Part shown: piece after piece, positions 6,518 to 12,988 of the stretch
Layout of the letters: each line of letters starts with the position of its first letter
How positions within the stretch are numbered: position 1 is the stretch's first letter
DNA from: an uncultured Sphingomonas sp.
Lineage (GTDB): Bacteria > Pseudomonadota > Alphaproteobacteria > Sphingomonadales > Sphingomonadaceae
Direction: 5' to 3'
DNA: 12,988 nucleotides
Assembly (NCBI GenBank): GCA_946886645.1
Contig: CAMPIY010000023.1
Span: 1-12,988 of the forward strand
Notes under the pieces: generated by a model
What the model was told of the DNA's origin: nothing
The model's database searches: none
Seen by the model: only the letters and a program-made list of their open reading frames with translations
Made by a program: the position numbers and the translations under genes

Positions 6518-7258
6518 CTATTGCCAGTCCCCAACCGCCGACATCCATGCGGTGATTGCCGCGAGGGCAGCCGTCTCGGCACGCAGGATGCGCGGACCAA
6601 GGCTGATTGCCCTGGCGTTGGGCGCCGCGCGGATGGCGGCCGCCTCCTCCTGCGTAAAACCGCCTTCCGGCCCGATCAGGATCAGCGCGGGTCCGGGCAG
6701 GAACGCCGACCGCGCCGCCTCCCCGCCGGTTTCGTCCGCGAAATAGAGGGTGCGGGACGGATCGCGCGTTCTAAGCAATTGGGCCAGCTTCACCGGCTCG
6801 TCGATCGCCGCAAGCGTAGTGCGGCCGCATTGCTCGGCGGCCTCGACGATATGGGCGCGCATCCTTTCCAGGTTGAGCTTGTCGACGACCGTTCGCTGGG
6901 TGACGACGGGTTGCAGCCGCGCGATGCCCAGCTCGACCGCCTTTTCGACCAGCCAGTCGACCTTGCCCTTCTTGATCGGCGCGAAGGCCAGCCAAAGATC
7001 GGGCACGGATTCCTGCGGCTTGGTCAGTTCGGAAACCACCAGCACCATCCGCTTCTTGCCCGCTTCTGCGATCTCGGCGAGCCACTCGCCCGAAGCGCCG
7101 TCGAACAGAAGGAGCCGGTCGCCCTCCTTCAACCGCATGACATTACCGAGATAATTGGCCTGCGCGGCGTCCAGCGGCACGCGGGCACCGGGGCCGAGAA
7201 GCGTCTCGACAAACAGGCGCGGCAGGCTTCGCGGCGGCCAGGCGGGGGTGGCGGGCAT
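6518..7258 (-). CDS. rsmE: 16S rRNA (uracil1498-N3)-methyltransferase RsmE
   Basis: A 246-residue SPOUT-class methyltransferase that uses S-adenosylmethionine to methylate N3 of U1498 in 16S rRNA of the small ribosomal subunit. Family signatures are KKGKVDWLVEKAVELG (96-111), EAAEQCGR (139-146), and the knotted SAM-binding C-terminus with LIGPEGGFTQEE (194-205) and SLGPRILRAETA (219-230). The N-terminal PUA-like domain starts at PRLFVE (13-18). The first twelve residues precede the usual family start, but no other ATG lies near, so the ATG at 7258 is kept. No clear Shine-Dalgarno sequence is seen. It is divergent from ubiA with a 44-base gap and precedes gshA. Confidence 0.96.
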   Translation of the reverse strand: MPATPAWPPRSLPRLFVETLLGPGARVPLDAAQANYLGNVMRLKEGDRLLLFDGASGEWLAEIAEAGKKRMVLVVSELTKPQESVPDLWLAFAPIKKGKVDWLVEKAVELGIARLQPVVTQRTVVDKLNLERMRAHIVEAAEQCGRTTLAAIDEPVKLAQLLRTRDPSRTLYFADETGGEAARSAFLPGPALILIGPEGGFTQEEAAAIRAAPNARAISLGPRILRAETAALAAITAWMSAVGDWQ

Positions 7259-7302
7259 GTTGGCGTTGATAAGCGCAACCGGTTCGCGTTAGCCAGCGCT
7301 CG

Positions 7303-8214
7303 ATGGCAACGGACCTAGTCCCCGACAGCGAACGAACCGGCCTGATCGGCGCCTTGCCGCGCGCAATTCGGCCCTATGCGTCCCTGATGCGGCTCGATCG
7401 GCCGATCGGGACGTGGCTGCTTTATTGGCCCTGCGCGTGGAGCGTGGCGCTGGCCGGGGTGCGGGGGGAGATCGCGTTGTTCGCCTGGCTGCTGCTCGGT
7501 GCATTCGTGATGCGTTCGGCGGGCTGCGCCTATAACGACATTGTCGACCGCGACCTCGACCGGCGGGTCGAGCGCACGCGGTTAAGGCCGCTGGCATCGG
7601 GGCGGGTTTCGCTCAAGCGCGCGTGGATGCTTGTCGTCGGCCTGTCGCTGGCCGGGCTCGTCGTGCTGCTGCAGTTGAACCCGGCCGCCCAAATCGTCGC
7701 CCTGCTAAGCCTCGCGCCCGTCGCGGCCTATCCCTTCATGAAACGCATCACCTGGTGGCCGCAGGCGTGGCTCGGCCTGGTGTTCAGCTGGGGCGCGCTA
7801 GTCGGCTGGCCGGCGGTGACCGGTTCGTTCGGGCTTCCGGCGCTGATCCTGTGGATCGGCAGCATCTTCTGGGTGATCGGCTACGACACGCTTTACGCCA
7901 TCCAGGACATTGAGGACGACGCGCTGGTGGGCGTGAAGTCGAGTGCCCGCGCATTGGGCGATCGGGCAAGGTTGGGGGTCGGCATCTGCTATTCCCTCGC
8001 CGTGGCAGGATGGGCGGCGGCCATCTGGAGCGTGCGGCCGGACTGGATCGCATTGCTCGCGCTTCTGCCCGCGGCCATCCATCTCGCATTTCAGGTTGCG
8101 CGCGCCGACCCGAACGATGGCGCCGGCGCGCTGGCCCTGTTCCGGTCGAACCGCTTCACCGGCCTGCTGCTTTTCCTTGGCTTCCTCGCGGTCGGCTTGT
8201 CGTCATTCGATTGA
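7303..8214 (+). CDS. ubiA: 4-hydroxybenzoate polyprenyltransferase UbiA
   Basis: A 303-residue integral inner-membrane prenyltransferase that attaches the polyprenyl tail to 4-hydroxybenzoate in ubiquinone biosynthesis. Both Mg-pyrophosphate aspartate motifs are intact: NDIVDRDLD (78-86) and YDTLYAIQDIEDD (194-206), the latter followed by GVKSSARALG. RLDRPIGTWLL (30-40) is the family-typical N-terminal motif. Eight or nine hydrophobic membrane segments are evident, as expected. The proton-translocation and quinone genes are not nearby. No good ribosome site precedes the ATG at 7303. It is divergent from rsmE and 18 bases upstream of pmbA, so a two-gene operon is likely. Confidence 0.96.
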   Translation: MATDLVPDSERTGLIGALPRAIRPYASLMRLDRPIGTWLLYWPCAWSVALAGVRGEIALFAWLLLGAFVMRSAGCAYNDIVDRDLDRRVERTRLRPLASGRVSLKRAWMLVVGLSLAGLVVLLQLNPAAQIVALLSLAPVAAYPFMKRITWWPQAWLGLVFSWGALVGWPAVTGSFGLPALILWIGSIFWVIGYDTLYAIQDIEDDALVGVKSSARALGDRARLGVGICYSLAVAGWAAAIWSVRPDWIALLALLPAAIHLAFQVARADPNDGAGALALFRSNRFTGLLLFLGFLAVGLSSFD

Positions 8215-8232
8215 CGGCCTAGGCGCAGCGCC

Positions 8233-9579
8233 ATGCTCGAACCCGCCGCCGCCCGCGACAAGGTCGCCTCGCTGATCGAACTTGCCCGTCGAAGCGGCGC
8301 CGATGCCGCAGACGCCGTTTACGTCGGCGAGCGGTCGCAGGGCGTGACCGTCCGGCTCGGGGCGCTTGAAGATGTCCACCGCAGCGAGGGCGAGGAGATT
8401 GGCCTTCGCGTCTTTCGCGGCAAGAAGAGCGCCAGCGTCGCATCGTCCGACTTGTCGAAAGACGCGCTGGCGGCGCTTGTCGACCGCGTGCTGGCGATGG
8501 CCGCCGAAGCGCCCGAAGACGCATATGCCGGCCTTGCGCCCGACGAGTTGCTGTTTCGCGGGCAGGCGGCCGACCTCGACCTGGACGACGGCGGCGATCC
8601 CGATCCCTCCGATCTGCGCGAACGGGCGCTGGCGGCCGAGGACGCCGCCCGTGCGGTGAAGGGCGTCACCAACTCCAACGGCGGCAGCGCTTCGGCATCG
8701 GCCTCGACATTCGCGGTCGCGACCAGCCACGGCTTTTCCGGAGCGACGCGCGCCACGGGCTACAGCTGTTCGGCGAGCGTCGTGGCCGGTGAGGGGGCGT
8801 CGATGCAGCGCGACTATGGCTGGCACAGCGCCCGGCACCTCGCCGACCTGGAGGCCGCCGACGAAATCGGAACCCGGGCAGCGACCCGTGCCGTCGATCG
8901 AGTCAATCCGACGCGGGTCAGGCCAGGGGTCATGCCGATCCTGTTCGACCCGCGCGTGGCGACGACGCTGCTCGGCCATTTCGTCGGCGCGATCAGCGGC
9001 AGCTCCATCGCGCGCAAGTCCAGCTTCCTGCTGGACGCTTTGGAAACCCAGGTCTTTGCCGAGGGCGTGACCATCCATGACGATCCGCTGCGCAAGCGCG
9101 GACTCCGCAGCCGGGCTTTTGACGGCGAAGGCCTGCCGGTCCGGCCGATGGAGCTAGTCAGCAATGGCATCCTCAACGGCTGGCTGGCGGAAAGCGCCTC
9201 GGCGCGGCAGCTCGGGATCGCGCCAACCGGCCACGCGGTGCGCGGCGTGTCGGGCTCACCGGGTGCCGGTCCGTCCAATCTTTATCTCGCGCCGGGGCCG
9301 AAGGCGCGCGAAGAAATGATCGCCGGCATCGGCAACGGCATCCTCGTCACCGAGCTGATCGGGCAGGGCGTCAACGGCGTCACCGGCGATTATTCGCGCG
9401 GGGCGGCCGGCTTCCTCATCGTCGACGGCCAGATCGGCCCGGCGGTCGCCGAGATCACCATCGCCTCGAACCTCAAGCAGATGTTCGCGACGCTGGAACC
9501 GGCCAGCGACCTCCGCTTCCGCCGCGGGGTCGACTGCCCGACCCTGCTCGTCCCCGAAATGACGGTGGCGTCGAGCTAG
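8233..9579 (+). CDS. pmbA: TldE/PmbA-type metalloprotease subunit
   Basis: A 448-residue member of the TldD/PmbA family. In E. coli, TldD and PmbA (TldE) form a heterodimeric protease that processes microcin B17 and degrades the antitoxin CcdA; TldD carries the HExxxH zinc site. This protein has no HExxxH, fitting the PmbA/TldE partner. Its signature is TELIGQGVNGVTGDYSRGAAGFLI near residues 373-396, together with TNSNGGSASASAST near 156-169 and LYLAPG. Typical length. No signal peptide, so cytoplasmic. The ATG at 8233 follows the ubiA stop by 18 bases with only a weak ribosome site. Its TAG stop shares the palindrome CTAG with the stop of the convergent metalloprotease gene. A tldD partner is not in the window and should lie elsewhere. 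Confidence 0.93.
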   Translation: MLEPAAARDKVASLIELARRSGADAADAVYVGERSQGVTVRLGALEDVHRSEGEEIGLRVFRGKKSASVASSDLSKDALAALVDRVLAMAAEAPEDAYAGLAPDELLFRGQAADLDLDDGGDPDPSDLRERALAAEDAARAVKGVTNSNGGSASASASTFAVATSHGFSGATRATGYSCSASVVAGEGASMQRDYGWHSARHLADLEAADEIGTRAATRAVDRVNPTRVRPGVMPILFDPRVATTLLGHFVGAISGSSIARKSSFLLDALETQVFAEGVTIHDDPLRKRGLRSRAFDGEGLPVRPMELVSNGILNGWLAESASARQLGIAPTGHAVRGVSGSPGAGPSNLYLAPGPKAREEMIAGIGNGILVTELIGQGVNGVTGDYSRGAAGFLIVDGQIGPAVAEITIASNLKQMFATLEPASDLRFRRGVDCPTLLVPEMTVASS

Positions 9580-10499
9580 GCCGGGGCCCTCGAATGTTCA
9601 GGCCGGTAGCCCTTCGCCCAGGTGACGAAGACGCGCCGTTCATGACCGCCACCGGGGTAGCGAACATATTCGTTTGGCCGGCCCTCATCGTCATAGCCCA
9701 CGATCATGCCGAAGCGGCCCGAGGGCGATCCCTCGGGAGGGCCGTTGCCCACCGAGCGGAATTCGAACGGGTCGAGCTTGTTGGGCTTGCCGCCGCCGCC
9801 CCCTTTGCCGCCGCCCTTGCCGCCTGAGAGGATGCCGTACATCGTCGAGCTGTTGAGAACGTCCCAGTCGACCGTGCCGGGGTTGCGGTTGTCCGGGTTG
9901 CTGCCGCCGCCGTCCGGATCGGCGGTATAGTCCATGCAGCTGCCCTTGTTCCGGTTGTAGAATGAAGTGTCGAGATGGCCGAGCCCCCAGGTGTGGCCGA
10001 TCTCGTGGCAAGCAACGAACTGACGCTGGGCGTCATTATTATAGGTGCCCGCATAGGGCGAGGTCGGGCTGTAATAGCTGTCATTGAACTTCGCGGTCGC
10101 CCACAGGATGTCGTTTCCGATCGCGTCGATCTCGGCGATCCCGACCCAGCCTTCGGACGTTCCATATTGGTCGGCGCAAACGATCACCACGCCGTTGGTG
10201 TGGTCGCAGGCCAGCGATGTCGTCCCGCTCGCTTGCCCCCGGTCGGTCAGGTCGAGCGGTGACCGGCTGTTGTTCTCCCATTTTCCCAGCGCCTGGTTGT
10301 AATAAGCGATCCAGGTCGCACCCGAGCTGGGCGAGAATTTATAATAGACGTCCAGCTTCAGCTGCTTCTGGACATTCGGGTTGTAGGTGTAGTCCCAGAG
10401 GTAGTTGCCCCACTGGTGACCGGTGCCGGCGATCGCGGCGGCCGCGATCGAACATGCAACGACGGACGCGCCAACGCGCCAGAATCCCGCTTTCTTCAT
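9576..10499 (-). CDS. Secreted metzincin-type zinc metalloprotease
   Basis: A 307-residue predicted exported protease. An N-terminal signal peptide (MKKAGFWRVG then a hydrophobic alanine-rich stretch to about A24) directs export by Sec. The catalytic zinc motif HEIGHTWGLGH (165-175, extended HExxHxxGxxH) and a downstream Met-turn SCMDY (187-191, M189) mark a metzincin, nearest in style to matrixin-like M10 enzymes. C164 and C188 flank the active site and may be disulfide-bonded, as may C98 and C108. There is no cysteine-switch propeptide. After the catalytic domain comes a Gly/Lys linker (about residues 228-240) and a basic 65-residue C-terminal tail (GRFGMIVGYDDEG to YRPEHSRAPA) I do not recognise. 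An AGGGGG ribosome site is 10 bases upstream. The gene ends on the pmbA stop. The substrate is unknown. Confidence 0.88.
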   Translation of the reverse strand: MKKAGFWRVGASVVACSIAAAAIAGTGHQWGNYLWDYTYNPNVQKQLKLDVYYKFSPSSGATWIAYYNQALGKWENNSRSPLDLTDRGQASGTTSLACDHTNGVVIVCADQYGTSEGWVGIAEIDAIGNDILWATAKFNDSYYSPTSPYAGTYNNDAQRQFVACHEIGHTWGLGHLDTSFYNRNKGSCMDYTADPDGGGSNPDNRNPGTVDWDVLNSSTMYGILSGGKGGGKGGGGGKPNKLDPFEFRSVGNGPPEGSPSGRFGMIVGYDDEGRPNEYVRYPGGGHERRVFVTWAKGYRPEHSRAPA

Positions 10500-10509
10500 G
10501 GCTGACTAG

Positions 10510-10515
10510 CCCCCT
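10510..10515 (-). promoter_or_regulatory. Ribosome binding site of the metalloprotease gene (AGGGGG)
   Basis: AGGGGG lies 10 bases before the ATG at 10499, inside a small CTAG-flanked palindrome (CTAGGGGGCTAG). It is the third use of this variant in the window. Confidence 0.5.
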
Positions 10516-10578
10516 AGCCGGCGCACCACCCCCAAGACCGAGCCTCACGCCGACACCACAAGGCCACGGCGCGCGGAA

Positions 10579-10605
10579 ATTCTGCCTTCATGACGTCGGA
10601 GTCAA
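10579..10605 (-). promoter_or_regulatory. Possible promoter of the metalloprotease gene
   Basis: On the minus strand TTGACT (10605-10600) is followed after 15 bases by CAGAAT (10584-10579), 5 of 6 and 4 of 6 consensus matches. The spacer is shorter than the usual 17. The -35 lies 9 bases past the stop of the upstream CoA-binding gene, which would let the protease be expressed independently of it. Confidence 0.3.
10591..10605. promoter_or_regulatory. TGAC-N6-GTCA element, copy 2 (upstream of the metalloprotease)
   Basis: TGACGTCGGAGTCAA has TGAC/GTCA inverted arms with a 6-base spacer, 92-106 bases upstream of the protease start. It is identical to the receptor copy (5006-5020) at 12 of 15 positions and stands in the same orientation to its gene. 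Confidence 0.35.
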
Positions 10606-10614
10606 GCCGTTCAG

Positions 10615-11055
10615 TTAACGGATATTTTCCGAAATGGGACGCAGGCCCAGCCGACGAAATTCGATCTTCGGGCAGTGGTTCATCACCACTTTGAGGCCGG
10701 CAGCCTCGGCGCGGGCGGCGGCCGCATGGTCCTCGACGCCCAGCTGCATCCAGATCGCCTTCGCACCGGCCGCGATTGCCTCATCGACGATCGGGCCGAC
10801 CGCCTCGCTCTTGCGGAAGATGTCGACGATGTCGATCGGCTCGCCAATTTGGGCCAACTCGCGCCAGACATATTCGCCGTGGACATGCTCGCCGGTGATC
10901 GTCGGGTTGACCGGGATGACCCGATAGCCCTGATCCTGAAGGAATTTCATCACGCCGTTGCTCGGGCGGTCGGGACGATCGGACGCGCCGACCATCGCGA
11001 TGACGCGCGCGCTTTGCAGCAATTCGGCAATGTCCTCGTCATTGGTCAGCGGCAT
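10615..11055 (-). CDS. YccU-type CoA-binding domain protein
   Basis: A 146-residue single-domain protein with the Rossmann-like CoA-binding fold (COG1832 family) related to the N-terminal domain of succinyl-CoA synthetase alpha subunits. Visible are the nucleotide-loop sequence MVGASDRPDRPSNGV (21-35), VIPVNPTITGEHVHG (46-60), AIWMQLGV (100-107) and the C-terminal NHCPKIEFRRL (126-136). The frame is open up to 11313, but that region lies inside mrp. The ATG at 11055 has an AGGAG site 5 bases upstream and gives a family-typical N-terminus (MPLTNDEDIAELL), so it is chosen. It follows mrp by 28 bases and is probably cotranscribed. The cellular role of the family is poorly defined, and no catalytic function is claimed. 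Confidence 0.92.
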   Translation of the reverse strand: MPLTNDEDIAELLQSARVIAMVGASDRPDRPSNGVMKFLQDQGYRVIPVNPTITGEHVHGEYVWRELAQIGEPIDIVDIFRKSEAVGPIVDEAIAAGAKAIWMQLGVEDHAAAARAEAAGLKVVMNHCPKIEFRRLGLRPISENIR

Positions 11056-11060
11056 GATTT

Positions 11061-11065
11061 CTCCT
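11061..11065 (-). promoter_or_regulatory. Ribosome binding site of the CoA-binding gene (AGGAG)
   Basis: AGGAG lies 5 bases before the ATG at 11055. It is the strongest Shine-Dalgarno match in the window and decides this start over the longer open frame. Confidence 0.7.
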
Positions 11066-11083
11066 CTTCCCCAACAGAATGCG

Positions 11084-12049
11084 TCAGCCTCCGACTTTCT
11101 CCAACTCTGCGAGCATTGCGTTCGCGATCGCCGAAAATGCTTCGGCCGCGGGACCATCGACAGCCGCAGGCGGACGGCCCGAGTCCGAAGCTTCGCGAAG
11201 GCTTGCCGAGAGGGGCAGGCGGCCGAGGAAGGGCACGCCAAGATTCGCGGCGGAGGCCTCGGCGCCGCCCGATCCGAAGGGATCGCTGCTCTCACCGCAA
11301 TGGGGACATACATAGCCCGCCATATTCTCGACGATGCCCAATACAGGCACGCTGACCTTGCCGAACAGGTCGATCGCGCGCGTGGCGTCGATCAACGACA
11401 GGTCCTGCGGGGTGGAGACGATTACGGCGCCGTCGGGCCGAGCCTTCGCGACCAGCGAGAGCTGGACGTCGCCGGTGCCGGGCGGCAGGTCGACGAGCAG
11501 GATTTCCGCATCGCCCCAGTCCGCCTCGATCAACTGGTTGAGCGCGCTGGTCGCCATCGGACCACGCCATGCCAGCGCGGTTCCGGGCGAAACCAGCTGG
11601 CCGACCGACAGCAGCTTCACCCCATAGGCCGTATCGACCGGGAACAGCTTTTCCTTCTCCGCCTGCGGCTTGTCGTGGGCGTCGAACAATGTCGGCTGCG
11701 ACGGGCCGTAAATGTCGGCGTCGATCAGGCCGACGCGCTTTCCCATTTTTGCCAGCGCGACGGCCAGATTGGCGGTCAGCGTGGATTTGCCGACGCCGCC
11801 CTTGCCCGATCCGATGGCGATAATCGTGCGCTCCGGCTTGGTCGCGGTGAGCGCGATCCTCGCTTCGGTCGTTCCGGGCGCGGCCAGCGCGGCTTGCTTC
11901 AACCGTGTTTCCAGGGCCGATCGCTCTGCCGCCGACAGTCCGCTGGCATCGGCGACGATCGTCGCGACGCTTCCGGTCAGTTTGCGCGACCGGATGCGCG
12001 GCGCATCGGGAAGGGTGTCGAGAAGGCTCAGCGGGTCGTCGGATGGCAT
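11084..12049 (-). CDS. mrp: Mrp/ApbC-family iron-sulfur cluster carrier ATPase
   Basis: A 321-residue P-loop ATPase of the Mrp/NBP35 family, which binds a [4Fe-4S] cluster between two monomers and hands it to apoproteins. The deviant Walker A GSGKGGVGKST lies at about residues 80-90, followed by LIDADIYGPSQPT, the DLPPGTGDVQLS Walker B/switch region, and the cluster-binding CPHC (CxxC) within ENMAGYVCPHCGES. The N-terminal 70 residues are a shortened, divergent version of the usual MIP18/DUF59 domain. The frame continues to a GTG at 12085 (12 more residues), but that codon has no ribosome site. The ATG at 12049 has TAAGG 8 bases upstream and is preferred. It is divergent from hflK and precedes the CoA-binding gene by 28 bases. 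Confidence 0.95.
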   Translation of the reverse strand: MPSDDPLSLLDTLPDAPRIRSRKLTGSVATIVADASGLSAAERSALETRLKQAALAAPGTTEARIALTATKPERTIIAIGSGKGGVGKSTLTANLAVALAKMGKRVGLIDADIYGPSQPTLFDAHDKPQAEKEKLFPVDTAYGVKLLSVGQLVSPGTALAWRGPMATSALNQLIEADWGDAEILLVDLPPGTGDVQLSLVAKARPDGAVIVSTPQDLSLIDATRAIDLFGKVSVPVLGIVENMAGYVCPHCGESSDPFGSGGAEASAANLGVPFLGRLPLSASLREASDSGRPPAAVDGPAAEAFSAIANAMLAELEKVGG

Positions 12050-12107
12050 GGCGGGGGCCTTAGTGCGCTTTTCGACCAGCGGCACTGTTTTTCGGCGAAA
12101 CCCTACC

Positions 12108-12113
12108 TATTAT
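12108..12113 (+). promoter_or_regulatory. Possible -10 box of hflK
   Basis: TATTAT matches TATAAT at 5 of 6 bases and ends 6 bases before the hflK ATG, so transcription would begin at or next to the A of the start codon. No convincing -35 sits 16-18 bases upstream. The absence of a well-spaced Shine-Dalgarno sequence fits a leaderless mRNA. Confidence 0.35.
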
Positions 12114-12119
12114 GGGGCC

Positions 12120-12988
12120 ATGACCGTTTTCTCCGGGTGGGCGGCGCGTGGGCGCGCCTTATTCAGCGATACCAAGGGCCCGTGGGGCGCTCCGCCGTCC
12201 GGCGGTGGCGACGAGCCGCCTTCCGGCAATGAGCCTGCCGGGCCGTGGGGCGAGGAGCCGAAGCGCCGCGGCGGCGCTGGCCGGTCACCCGCTTCCTCGC
12301 TCGACGAATTCCTGAAAAAGAGCCGCGGCCGCTTCGGTGGCAATGGCGGCGGCGGAATCGGCTTCGGCGGCAAACCGGACCGGTCGTTCCTGATGTGGGC
12401 AATCATCGGCGTCGCGGCGCTCTGGTTCCTGTTCACCACCATGCACAGCATTTCCGGGCAGGAGCGCGGCGTGGTCACCCGCTTCGGCCGCTACAGCCAC
12501 ACGCTGTCGCCGGGCGTCGGCCTGACTCTGCCGGCGCCGATCGACCGGGTTCAGAAAATCAACGTCGAGGACATCCGCGAAGTGAACCTGGGCTCGGCCG
12601 CCGAGGAAACGCTGATGCTGACCGGCGACCAGAATTTGATCGACATCGCCTACCAGGTCCGCTGGAACATCCGCGATCCCGAGCAATATCTTTATGAGCT
12701 TGCCGAGCCGGAGGACACGATCCGCCAGGTCGCCGAAAGCGCAATGCGGCAGATCATCTCGCAGGTGACGCTGCAGGATGCGATGGGCGCGGCGCGAGGT
12801 GACATCGAAGCGCGTGTACAGGAAGAAATGCAGCAGACCCTCGATGCTTATCGTTCTGGCGTCGTCATCCAGGGCGTCGCTGTCCGCCAGGCCGACCCGC
12901 CCGCCCAGGTCAACGACGCCTTCAAGGAAGTGACGGCGGCGCAGCAAAAGGCGCAGACCGAGGTGAACAACGCCACCGCCTACGCGCT
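12120..12988 (+). CDS. hflK: HflK, membrane SPFH/prohibitin-family regulator of FtsH (partial, 3' end missing)
   Basis: The frame is open from the ATG at 12120 to the window edge (289 codons), so the C-terminus is missing. HflK pairs with HflC to form a membrane-anchored periplasmic cage around the FtsH protease. A cytoplasmic Gly/Pro-rich N-terminus contains two GPWG motifs (residues 20-23 and 41-44), typical of HflK rather than HflC. A single transmembrane segment follows (about 90-109, MWAIIGVAALWFLF). The SPFH domain starts at about 112 with GQERGVVTRFGRY, SPGVGLTLPAPID, RWNIRDPEQYLY and QVTLQDAMG. The start of the coiled-coil region (EVTAAQQKAQTEVNNA) is visible at the edge. hflC is expected next, outside the window. 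The gene is divergent from mrp, 70 bases from its preferred start. Confidence 0.95.
   Translation, partial: MTVFSGWAARGRALFSDTKGPWGAPPSGGGDEPPSGNEPAGPWGEEPKRRGGAGRSPASSLDEFLKKSRGRFGGNGGGGIGFGGKPDRSFLMWAIIGVAALWFLFTTMHSISGQERGVVTRFGRYSHTLSPGVGLTLPAPIDRVQKINVEDIREVNLGSAAEETLMLTGDQNLIDIAYQVRWNIRDPEQYLYELAEPEDTIRQVAESAMRQIISQVTLQDAMGAARGDIEARVQEEMQQTLDAYRSGVVIQGVAVRQADPPAQVNDAFKEVTAAQQKAQTEVNNATAYA

Noticed and set aside
7259..7302. Divergent promoter or operator between rsmE and ubiA (palindrome AACCGGTT at 7277-7284; TATCAA-like box toward rsmE)
   Set aside because: An 8-bp palindrome is expected by chance at this scale, and no -10/-35 pair reaches a convincing match in either direction.
11056..11313. 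N-terminal extension of the CoA-binding gene to 11313
   Set aside because: The extra 86 residues lie mostly inside mrp, are Arg/Ser/Pro-rich and lack any domain. A strong AGGAG sits right before the ATG at 11055.
10958..12232. 424-codon plus-strand open frame antisense to mrp
   Set aside because: The opposite frame has intact Mrp motifs. This one is low-complexity Arg/Gly/Gln sequence with no family resemblance, and it would overlap hflK.
1..12988. tRNA, rRNA, CRISPR array, insertion sequence, attachment site or prophage gene
   Set aside because: Looked for by eye on both strands. No tandem spacer-repeat pattern, transposase or integrase motif, or cloverleaf was seen, and nearly all the sequence is accounted for by the listed genes.

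Overview
The window is GC-rich, gene-dense bacterial DNA with short intergenic gaps. It most likely comes from an alphaproteobacterium of the Sphingomonadales. This is inferred from gene content (a long TonB-dependent receptor, a plant/alphaproteobacterial-type glutamate-cysteine ligase, a UbiA prenyltransferase, an Mrp ATPase with a short N-terminal domain, and a Gly/Pro-rich HflK N-terminus) and from base composition. It is not a species identification.

Left part (1-4925, all minus strand): transcription order is TonB-dependent receptor (4925-2652), RimK-like ATP-grasp ligase (2545-1505), GNAT acetyltransferase (1512-712) and phytanoyl-CoA-dioxygenase-like Fe(II)/2-oxoglutarate oxygenase (715-8). 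The last three genes overlap head to tail and look translationally coupled. A GC-rich hairpin separates them from the receptor. This ligase, acetyltransferase and oxygenase set behind an outer-membrane importer is the only part of the window that looks like an uncharacterised pathway. Its substrate cannot be read from the sequence.

Middle part (5086-9579): core metabolism and housekeeping. rsmE and gshA are on the minus strand. ubiA and the TldE/PmbA-type protease-homologue gene run divergently on the plus strand.

Right part (9576-12988): a secreted metzincin-type zinc metalloprotease, a small YccU-type CoA-binding protein and the Fe-S cluster carrier Mrp are on the minus strand. hflK starts divergently from mrp and runs off the right edge. 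pmbA and the metalloprotease gene end tail to tail on one shared CTAG.

Regulatory observations: the receptor and the secreted metalloprotease share a 15-nt upstream element (TGAC-N6-GTCA, 12 of 15 bases identical) that contains a possible -35 TTGACT. Three genes use an AGGGGG Shine-Dalgarno variant. hflK has a TATTAT box placed as expected for a leaderless transcript. No tRNA, rRNA, CRISPR array, insertion sequence or long repeat was seen, and no gap between genes exceeds about 160 bases.
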